64,000 nt of DNA, taken from NCBI RefSeq assembly GCF_000177215.2, contig NZ_CM001368.1:2418001-2482000 (forward strand), given 5' to 3'. The DNA is from Solidesulfovibrio carbinoliphilus subsp. oakridgensis (GTDB taxonomy: Bacteria > Desulfobacterota > Desulfovibrionia > Desulfovibrionales > Desulfovibrionaceae). Below the pieces are notes generated by a model that had not been told where the DNA came from, did no database searches, and worked only from the letters and a program-made list of their open reading frames with translations. Shown here one piece after another: positions 35,682-42,136 of this stretch. The position numbers were made by a program, and so were the translations under genes. How positions within the stretch are numbered: position 1 is the first letter of the stretch; each line of letters begins with the position of its first letter.

Positions 35682-35985
35682 GCCCGATCCCCTCTGGAGA
35701 ACGGTAGCCCGGCCGAAGAAAAAAACCAAGTTGCCGGCCAGCCTGTTGACAAGCCGCCAAAAGCCCGTATCTTCCCCGTTGCTTCTGTATCGGCCAAGAG
35801 GTGATGTCTTCGCGACGCGGCCCCGCTGCAAGCCTGTCGCCCTTCCTTCGGACGCTCTCCCCGCCGATGGCCACTGGCCCCGATCTTCCGATCCTGACTC
35901 GGCCCGCAGCTTCCGTTTCTCGATTTTACGATCGCCTCCGCGCGCGGTTTTGTTGCGCGGGTCACCCTTGTCAAAGGATATTCTT
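35682..35985 (+). promoter_or_regulatory. Promoter and long 5' leader of the DEAD-box helicase gene
   Basis: TTGACA (35746-35751), a 16-nt spacer and TATCTT (35768-35773) form a good sigma-70 promoter. Transcription should begin near 35780, leaving about 205 nt of leader before the TTG start. The leader has GCGCGCGG...TTGCGCGGG segments that can pair (35941-35961). DEAD-box helicase genes often carry such leaders for cold or autoregulation; that role is inference. No small ORF in it looks convincing. Confidence 0.5.
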
Positions 35986-37464
35986 TTGAGCTTCGACTCT
36001 TTTTGCCTTCATGCGACCATCACCGAAAACATCAAGCGCCTCGGCTACGAAAACCCGACCCCCATCCAGGCGGAAGCCATTCCGCATGTGACCGAAGGCC
36101 GCGACCTGATGGGCCTGGCCCAGACCGGCACCGGCAAGACCGCCGCCTTCCTTTTGCCGATCATCCACCGGCTCATGACCACCAAGTCCGAAAAGCGCGG
36201 CGTGCGCGCGCTGATCCTGGCCCCCACCCGGGAGCTGGCCGAACAGATCTACCGCGCCGGCCTCGACCTCGGCCGGGGCACGCGCCTGCGGGCCGCCGTC
36301 ATCTACGGCGGCGTGGGCATGTTTCCCCAGACCCGGGCCCTGCGCCAGGGCGTGGACATCATCGTGGCCTGCCCGGGACGCCTCCTTGACCACATGAACC
36401 AGGGCAACGTCCGCTTCGACGCCCTGGAGACCCTCGTCCTCGACGAGGCCGACCACATGTTCGACATGGGCTTTCTGCCGGACATCAAGCGCATCCTGTC
36501 GGCCCTGCCGAGCGAGCGCCAGACGCTTTTGTTCTCGGCCACCATGCCCCCGGCCATCAGCGGCCTGGCCCACGAGACCCTGACCGACCCGGTCACGGTC
36601 CGCATCGGCCACATGGCCCCGTTGTCCACGGTCGAACACGCCATCTACCCGATTTCCCACACCCAGAAGGCGCCGCTCCTGCTCCACCTGCTCGAAGAGG
36701 CCGGCAAGCAGTCGGTCATCGTCTTCACCCGGACCAAGCACCGGGCCAAGAACCTGGCCCTGCAGCTGTGCCGCTCCGGCCACAAGGCCACCTGCCTGCA
36801 AGGCAACCTGTCCCAGCGCCAGCGCCAGATCGCCATGGACGGCTTCCGCCGCGGCTCCTTCCAGGTGCTCGTGGCCACGGACATCGCCGCCCGGGGCATC
36901 GACGTGTCCCAGGTCGGCCACGTGGTCAACTTCGACATTCCGGACACGGCCGAGGCCTACACCCACCGCATCGGCCGCACCGGCCGGGCCGAACACGAGG
37001 GCCAGGCCCACACCTTCGTCACCGGCGAGGACATGGGCATGGTCCGGGCCATCGAGTCCCACATGAAAAAGCCCTTGCCCCGTCGCGAAGTCGAAGGCTT
37101 CGAGCCCGATCCGTCGGAATTCCGCCGCTCCTACGCCCCGGCTCCCCGCTACCCCGCCCGGGGCCGGCAGGGCGGCTACGGCGGACGTCCCCAGCAGGGC
37201 GGCTACCGGGGCCAGGGCGACCGCGCCCGCTCCTCGGATCGCCCCCAGGGCGAGCGCTCCTTCTCCGAACGTCCCCAGGGTGACCGGCCGCGCGACGACC
37301 GGGCCCGGCCCGACACCCGCACCGAACGGCCCCGCCAGGAACGGCCGCAAGCCGCCCGTTCCCACGGCAACGACGGCCGCTCCACCTTCGGCCTGTCCCG
37401 CGAGCAGGGCGACCGGCAAGGCGGCCAGCGCCCCCGCCGCCCGGCCCAGGGCAACGCCGCCTAG
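35986..37464 (+). CDS. DEAD-box RNA helicase (RhlE-like)
   Basis: 492 aa with a TTG start (LSFDSFCLHATI in the DNA, read as Met) after AAAGGA. Motifs in order: PTPIQAEAIP (Q), AQTGTGKTA (I), PTRELAEQ (Ia), DEADHMF (II), SATMP (III), VIVFTRTKHRA (IV), ATDIAARGIDVSQV (V), HRIGRTGR (VI). A C-terminal tail of about 115 residues is Arg/Gly/Gln/Asp rich (GGYGGRPQQGGYRGQGDRAR) and should bind RNA non-specifically. It likely remodels rRNA or mRNA structure. Followed by a strong terminator. Confidence 0.93.
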   Translation: MSFDSFCLHATITENIKRLGYENPTPIQAEAIPHVTEGRDLMGLAQTGTGKTAAFLLPIIHRLMTTKSEKRGVRALILAPTRELAEQIYRAGLDLGRGTRLRAAVIYGGVGMFPQTRALRQGVDIIVACPGRLLDHMNQGNVRFDALETLVLDEADHMFDMGFLPDIKRILSALPSERQTLLFSATMPPAISGLAHETLTDPVTVRIGHMAPLSTVEHAIYPISHTQKAPLLLHLLEEAGKQSVIVFTRTKHRAKNLALQLCRSGHKATCLQGNLSQRQRQIAMDGFRRGSFQVLVATDIAARGIDVSQVGHVVNFDIPDTAEAYTHRIGRTGRAEHEGQAHTFVTGEDMGMVRAIESHMKKPLPRREVEGFEPDPSEFRRSYAPAPRYPARGRQGGYGGRPQQGGYRGQGDRARSSDRPQGERSFSERPQGDRPRDDRARPDTRTERPRQERPQAARSHGNDGRSTFGLSREQGDRQGGQRPRRPAQGNAA

Positions 37465-37494
37465 CCAGGCGAAACCGCCTCCCAAACAACACGC

Positions 37495-37526
37495 AAAGCC
37501 GCCCCGGACATGTCCGGGGCGGCTTT
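37495..37526 (+). terminator. Rho-independent terminator, 16-bp perfect hairpin
   Basis: AAAGCCGCCCCGGACA followed immediately by its exact reverse complement and a T-rich end (GGCTTTTTC). The inverted repeat has no loop spacer, so the real hairpin has about four unpaired bases in the centre. Ends the helicase transcript and could work in either direction. Confidence 0.85.
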
Positions 37527-37637
37527 TTCATGGGCCCCGCCACCCGTCGCCGCCGCCATGGACATTGTCCCGGACTTGCGGCAAATCCCCTGGACCGGAC
37601 GCGCCGGCCGGATTAGGAGTGGGAGGATGCACGGATC

Positions 37638-38354
37638 ATGGCCATGAGCAGCCACAAACAATACCGCCTCGATCTCGACCGCATCGAGGCCTCGCTGCGC
37701 GAAGTCAAAAACAACTTCGAGGCCTTAAACGAAGAACTGCTCATGCGCCGCGAGCCGCTCACCGACCAGATCATCGGCAACCTGCTCGAAGGCTATGCCT
37801 ACGTGGACCAGCTCCTGGAAGACCGGGTGGAAATCTTCTCCCCGTCCGGCGTGGACCACATCCTGGAACTCAACCACCTGGTCCTTTGCGGCTCGAACGC
37901 CCGGGTCCGCCTGGAATACGGCCCGCACCTGCTCGAAACCCGCCGCCGCTTCGCCGCGGGCATCGACGAGATCGCCGACTGGTACGAACGCAAGCGCCAC
38001 AAGTCCGCCACCCGCCGGGCGGCCGGGGTCTACGTGCTCTCGGTCAGCCAGCCGCAACTGTTCCTCGAAGGCAACCACCGGACAGGCGCCCTGGTCGCCA
38101 GCTACATCCTGGTCCAGGAAGGCCTGCCGCCCTTTGTCCTGACGCCCAAAAACGCGGTGGCCTACTTCAACCCCTCGACGCTCATCAAATACCGGCACAA
38201 GGAAAAGTTCCTCGACCGCCAGTATTACCTGAAGAAATACCGCCGGGGACTCCAGGAATTCCTCGAGGAAACCCTCGACAAACGGTTCCGGCGCACCCTG
38301 CGCCTCGACAAGGACAAGGCCGAAGCCAAATCCCCGCCCCTGGCCCCTGCCTAG
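37638..38354 (+). CDS. Degenerate Fic/Doc-like protein
   Basis: 238 aa, with the ATG at 37638 behind GGGAGG. All-helical protein whose middle has QLFLEGNHRTGA (residues 140-151), matching the Fic motif HxFxxGNxR but with Gln in place of the catalytic His, and Ala where the last Arg usually lies. An upstream ELNHLVLCG stretch and a C-terminal FNPSTLIKYRHKEKF look helical and conserved-like. Possibly a Fic-fold protein that has lost AMP transfer or uses another reaction. Its TAG stop lies in the end of a palindromic repeat. Confidence 0.7.
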   Translation: MAMSSHKQYRLDLDRIEASLREVKNNFEALNEELLMRREPLTDQIIGNLLEGYAYVDQLLEDRVEIFSPSGVDHILELNHLVLCGSNARVRLEYGPHLLETRRRFAAGIDEIADWYERKRHKSATRRAAGVYVLSVSQPQLFLEGNHRTGALVASYILVQEGLPPFVLTPKNAVAYFNPSTLIKYRHKEKFLDRQYYLKKYRRGLQEFLEETLDKRFRRTLRLDKDKAEAKSPPLAPA

Positions 38355-38459
38355 GGTCGCGTCCAGGAAAAAGCACATGCTTTTTCCTGGAGAACCATCC
38401 AAGCCAATTCCTTTTGCTTGGAAAATGCCGGCGTATTTTTCAAGGGGCGCAACCCTAGG
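38350..38459. repeat. CTAG-bounded dispersed palindromic element, copy 2
   Basis: About 110 nt between convergent stops. The ends are inverted repeats (CCTAGGGTCGCGTCC on the left; the right end read backwards is CCTAGGGTTGCGCCC). Both flanking genes' TAG stops sit in these ends. Inside is a perfect 13-bp hairpin (CCAGGAAAAAGCA-CA-TGCTTTTTCCTGG, 38363-38390) and a second CCAAGC...GCTTGG hairpin (38399-38421). Shares its right third and GCGTCCA with 11871-11977. No ORF. Likely a bidirectional terminator and/or small mobile element. Confidence 0.75.
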
Positions 38460-38673
38460 CCGCCGGACCGGCCTTGTCGGGCACCGCCTGCGGGGCCGGC
38501 TTCTCCGACACCGCCTCGGGCGTCACGTCATGGGCCTCCATGGCCGACTTGAACTCCCGAATCGACTTGCCCAGGTCGTGGCCCAGGTGGGCCAGCTTGC
38601 CCGGTCCGAACACGATCAGCACAACACCAAGAATCAACAGCAGATGCATCGGCTGCAACAGTCCTGAAAACAT
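38455..38673 (-). CDS. tatA: Twin-arginine translocase subunit TatA/E
   Basis: 72 aa from the ATG at 38673 (MFSGLLQPMHLLLIL), after GGGAG. N-terminal TM helix, FGPGKLAHLGHDLGKSI amphipathic helix typical of TatA, and a Pro/Ala-rich tail. It forms the pore-lining ring of the Tat exporter of folded redox proteins, abundant in sulfate reducers. No TatC adjacent. An earlier in-frame ATG (38706) lacks a ribosome site. Confidence 0.9.
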   Translation of the reverse strand: MFSGLLQPMHLLLILGVVLIVFGPGKLAHLGHDLGKSIREFKSAMEAHDVTPEAVSEKPAPQAVPDKAGPAA

Positions 38674-38783
38674 GCGGCGTCTCCCTTTTTTGCCGGACTG
38701 TAGCACCGCCGCCTCTTTGCGACATTACTCGGCGATGACAGTACGGCAAGGTTGCGTGGGAGAGGAGGAGAATATGCCTCCCC

Positions 38784-39890
38784 CTACACGTTGAACAGGA
38801 AGTGGACGACGTCGCCGTCGGCCATGACGTATTCCTTGCCTTCCTGGCGCAGCACGCCGGCGGCGCGGCACTTGGCCTCGGTCTGGCAACGGATGTAGTC
38901 GTCGAAGGAGATGACTTCGGCACGAATGAAGCCGCGTTCGATGTCGGAGTGGATCTGGCCGGCCGCGGCCGGGGCCTTGGCGCCGGCGGTGATGGTCCAG
39001 GCCCGGACTTCCTTGGGGCCGGCGGTGAAAAAGCTGATGAGACCGAGCGTGTGGTAGGCGAGCCGGGCGACCCGGTCGAGGCCGGATTCGGTCAGGCCGT
39101 AGGAGGCGAGAAATTCCTGGCGCTCGTCGTCGGCCAGGCCCGCCAGCTCCTCTTCCATGCGGGCGCAGACCACGACCATCTCCGCGCCCCGGGCTGCGGC
39201 CACCTGGCGGATCTTGTCCACCAACGGCGACAGGCCGTTCGGGTCGTCCTCGCCGACGTTGGCGCAGTAGATGACGCGCTTGGCGGAAAGGGGGCGGATT
39301 TCGTCAAAAAGCGCCGCCATGCCCGGACCGTCGATGTCCGGGACCGTGGAGGCCGGCTGGCCGGTCATGATGTGGTCAAGCAGCCGCTTGCCGGCCGTGA
39401 CCTTATCGAGCAGATCCCGGTCTTTGCTGCCCCGGGTCTGCTTGACCAGCCGGTCCAGGCGGGATTCCAGGACCTGGGCGTCGGCCAGGATGAGCTCGGT
39501 TTCGATGACGTCGATGTCCCGGGCCGGGTCCACGTTGCCGGAAACATGGACCACGTCGTCGTCCTCGAAGGCCCGGGCCACGTGGACGATGACTTCGGTT
39601 TCGCGGATGTGGGCCAGGAATTTGTTGCCAAGGCCTTCGCCCTTGCTGGCGCCGGCCACAAGGCCGGCGATGTCGGTGAACCGGACGGTGGCCGGCACGA
39701 TCTGGTCCGGATCGACGAGCCCGGCCAGGGCGTCCAGGCGGGCGTCCGGCACGGGCACGATGGCCACGTTGGGTTCGATGGTGCAGAAGGGGTAGTTGGC
39801 GGCCTGGGCGTTTTGGGCCTTGGTGAGGGCGTTGAAAAGGGTGGATTTGCCGACGTTCGGCAGACCCACGATGCCGACGGAAAGGGCCAT
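38784..39890 (-). CDS. ychF: Redox-regulated ATPase YchF (Obg-family GTPase)
   Basis: 368 aa. G1 GLPNVGKSTLFNAL at the very N-terminus, G2/G3-like FTDIAGLVAGASKGEGLGN, YCANVGEDD for the N-x-x-E region, a coiled insertion (VIETELILADAQVLESRLDR), and a C-terminal TGS-like domain (FFTAGPKEVRAWTITAGAKA, DIERGFIRAEVISFDDY). Universally conserved, ribosome-associated and ATP-preferring. Standard length. Confidence 0.96.
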   Translation of the reverse strand: MALSVGIVGLPNVGKSTLFNALTKAQNAQAANYPFCTIEPNVAIVPVPDARLDALAGLVDPDQIVPATVRFTDIAGLVAGASKGEGLGNKFLAHIRETEVIVHVARAFEDDDVVHVSGNVDPARDIDVIETELILADAQVLESRLDRLVKQTRGSKDRDLLDKVTAGKRLLDHIMTGQPASTVPDIDGPGMAALFDEIRPLSAKRVIYCANVGEDDPNGLSPLVDKIRQVAAARGAEMVVVCARMEEELAGLADDERQEFLASYGLTESGLDRVARLAYHTLGLISFFTAGPKEVRAWTITAGAKAPAAAGQIHSDIERGFIRAEVISFDDYIRCQTEAKCRAAGVLRQEGKEYVMADGDVVHFLFNV

Positions 39891-39992
39891 GGGGAGGTCA
39901 TCCTTTTGCGGCGGGGGTGCCGCCGGACGGGGCCGGCGGGGCGGCCGTTTCGGGACAGGGGGCCGGGACCGCCAGGGGCGGCCCCGGCCGGC

Positions 39993-40625
39993 TTACTTGA
40001 TGTCGCGCGTGCGCAGGATGGTCTTTTCCAGGAAATGGATCAGTTCGTAATCGGAAGCCATGCGGCTTAAGGCCTTGGACACGGTCATGCTCAGAAGCTT
40101 GTCGAATTCCGGTTCCACGCCTTCGCCCGGCAACTTCCACACGGTTTCGCCCTCGTAGCGCTTGGTCATGACCTGGCCGTTGTTGTCGGCCGTGACATGG
40201 ATGACGGCCACGGCCCGGGCGGCCAGCTGGCCCCCCTCCTGGGCGGGCTTGTAGGACAGCTCCCTGAGTTCCACCGTGAGGCTGCGGACCACGGATTCGT
40301 GGGCGACCGTCGGGGTGAACCCCTTGTCGCGAAGGCCCCTTTCCACGGCCGAGCGCATGGCCGGCGCCGGATCGCAGGCCGTGGTCAGCTTGCCGGTAAA
40401 CGACGACGCGGGATTGCACAGACCGACTTCGGCGCTTGGCCGGGCGTCGGTCACCTTGATGGCGACCTCGACCCCGCGTCCGAGGGTCTCCTTTTCCACC
40501 ACCACCGACGGCGTGACCGTGGCCTGCTGGCCGGCGCAGCCGGCAAGGACCGAGACCGCGGCCATGGCCGCAAAAAGGGCCGACGCCAGGCGGCGTCGGC
40601 TCGAAGAAAACGGAAAATGCTTCAT
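39993..40625 (-). CDS. YajG-family lipoprotein
   Basis: 210 aa. Signal with lipobox VLAGC (Cys about 30), then the YajG-like domain: KVTDARPSAEVG, AVERGLRDKGFTP, LTVELRELSYKP and YEGETVWKLPGEG. Outer-membrane lipoprotein of unknown role in the YajG family. Followed on the minus strand by ychF about 100 nt away. Start at ATG 40625. Confidence 0.8.
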   Translation of the reverse strand: MKHFPFSSSRRRLASALFAAMAAVSVLAGCAGQQATVTPSVVVEKETLGRGVEVAIKVTDARPSAEVGLCNPASSFTGKLTTACDPAPAMRSAVERGLRDKGFTPTVAHESVVRSLTVELRELSYKPAQEGGQLAARAVAVIHVTADNNGQVMTKRYEGETVWKLPGEGVEPEFDKLLSMTVSKALSRMASDYELIHFLEKTILRTRDIK

Positions 40626-40664
40626 GGTGCGTCCTGGCGGCCGCCCAGGCGGCCGGCCCCGTGT

Positions 40665-41180
40665 CTACAGGACCTTGCCCAGGGCCGCAAGGGCCGCGGC
40701 GTAGTCGGGTTCGTTGGTCACTTCGGGCACAAGTTCCATGTAGGCCACCTTGCGGTCCGGACCGAGGACCAGCACGGTCCGGGCCAGAAGCCGCAGCTCC
40801 TTGATGAGCAGGCCATAGGCCAGGCCGAAGGAGGTGTCGCGGTGGTCGGACAGGGTGACGATGTTGGTGACTCCGGCCGCGTCGGCCCACCGCTTCTGGG
40901 CAAAGGGCAGGTCCATGCTGACGACCAGCGCCTTGGCCTTGCCGGCCAGTCCCTCCATTTCATTGTTGAAACGCCGGGCCTCCAGATCGCACACGGCCGT
41001 GTCCAGGGAGGGCACGGCGATGAGGATGAGCCCTTTTTCCGTGAAATCGGCCAGTTTGGCCGGGGCCAGTCCATTGGTCAGGACGGTGAAGTCCGGGGCC
41101 GCGTCGCCGACGGCCACGGGATTGCCGGCCAGGGTCAGGCCGTTTCCTTGAAAGGTGACAAGACCGGTCCTCTCGCTCAT
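40665..41180 (-). CDS. tpx: Thiol peroxidase Tpx, single-cysteine variant
   Basis: 171 aa, typical Tpx length. Peroxidatic Cys in VPSLDTAVCDLEARRFN and the Arg of the active site in DHRDTSFGLAYG. In E. coli Tpx the resolving Cys lies in LPFAQSRFCGAEG; here the same place reads LPFAQKRWADAAG, with no Cys, and I count only one Cys in the whole protein. It should therefore reduce peroxide through an external thiol (1-Cys mechanism). Start at ATG 41180. Confidence 0.9.
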   Translation of the reverse strand: MSERTGLVTFQGNGLTLAGNPVAVGDAAPDFTVLTNGLAPAKLADFTEKGLILIAVPSLDTAVCDLEARRFNNEMEGLAGKAKALVVSMDLPFAQKRWADAAGVTNIVTLSDHRDTSFGLAYGLLIKELRLLARTVLVLGPDRKVAYMELVPEVTNEPDYAAALAALGKVL

Positions 41181-41270
41181 TGCGTTTTCCTCCTCTTGGG
41201 GTTTCGCCGCCTGGGGCGACTGTGGCATGTTATGAACCGACCACGATTTTCCGTCAACCGGAGGGGAAAG

Positions 41271-41320
41271 ATGCCTCCGGCGGCCGGGGGGGATCATCCC
41301 CCCCGGACCCCCCGAAAGGG
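41271..41320. repeat. ATGCCTCCGGCGG palindromic element, copy A
   Basis: ATGCCTCCGGCGGCC followed by a perfect 11-bp hairpin (CCGGGGGGGAT-C-ATCCCCCCCGG) and CGGACCCCCCGAAAGGG. Lies between the divergent tpx and dipeptidase genes, not at a 3' end. Confidence 0.75.
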
Positions 41321-41476
41321 TGTGGCGGAAATAGGAAGCCGAGAGTTCCCGGGGAAGGGGAAATGGCCGCGATTCTGTCCATGGGGAATGCCGCCCTGCG
41401 GGGAACGGGTTGCCACCGGCGGATGGCTTGACATCGGGCCGGGGCAGGGCATTGTCGCCCAAAAAGGAGCCTCGCC

Positions 41477-42136
41477 ATGCACTGCCGCCGCCTCGCCCTG
41501 TTGCCCGTCCTGCTGTTGTGCGTCCTCGTTGCCGCCGCATCCTCCGTCCGGGCCGCCGGGCCGGCCACGCCCGAGGCCGCCGGCCTGGTGGACGTGACCA
41601 GGGCCGCGCCGGACGTCCGGCTCGACATCCGCTACGCCACACCGAACAACTTCACCCATGTGGCCGTGTACCCGGCCCCCCGCTGTTTCCTGCGGGCCGA
41701 CGTGGCCGCCCGCCTGGCCCGGGTCCAGGCGGAGCTCGAAAAACAGGGCCTTGGCCTCAAGGTCTACGACTGCTACCGGCCGTTTTCCATCCAGAAGAAG
41801 TTCTGGGCCCTGGTGCCCAACGAAGACTGGGTGGCCAAACCCGTGGAAAAGGACGGCAAGCCGGCCTCGGGCTCCAAGCACAACCGGGGCGCGGCCGTGG
41901 ACCTGACCCTGGTCGACGCTTCGGGCAACGAACTGCCCATGCCGTCCGGATTTGACGATTTCACCGAAAAGGCCCGGCGCGACTACGCCGGCGGCGACCC
42001 GGCCGCCCGGGCCAACGCCAAGCGCCTGGAAGCGGCCATGCGAAAGGAAGGGTTCGAGCCGCTGCCGACCGAATGGTGGCATTTCGACGGCCCGGGCTGG
42101 CAGGGCTACGACCTGCTCGACGCGCCGATCAACTGA
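41477..42136 (+). CDS. ddpX: D-alanyl-D-alanine dipeptidase (M15/VanX-DdpX family)
   Basis: 219 aa. Signal peptide (LALLPVLLLCVLVAAASSVRA), then the zinc peptidase domain: SKHNRGAAVDLTL carries the SxHxxGxAxD zinc His and Asp, and TEWWHFDGPGWQGYD the Glu base and third ligand. VYDCYRPFSIQKKFW is the conserved front helix. A periplasmic D-Ala-D-Ala dipeptidase would recycle cell-wall dipeptide; no VanA/VanH genes are beside it, so resistance is not implied. Overlaps the convergent kinase stop by 8 nt. Confidence 0.92.
   Translation: MHCRRLALLPVLLLCVLVAAASSVRAAGPATPEAAGLVDVTRAAPDVRLDIRYATPNNFTHVAVYPAPRCFLRADVAARLARVQAELEKQGLGLKVYDCYRPFSIQKKFWALVPNEDWVAKPVEKDGKPASGSKHNRGAAVDLTLVDASGNELPMPSGFDDFTEKARRDYAGGDPAARANAKRLEAAMRKEGFEPLPTEWWHFDGPGWQGYDLLDAPIN

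Noticed and set aside
35605-35985. In-frame upstream extension of the DEAD-box helicase
   Set aside because: It would begin inside the convergent transporter gene and upstream of the promoter; the helicase family N-terminus starts exactly at the TTG at 35986.
41477-42136. Vancomycin-resistance function for the VanX-like dipeptidase
   Set aside because: No VanH, VanA or VanRS genes are nearby and the protein has a signal peptide, which fits periplasmic cell-wall recycling better.
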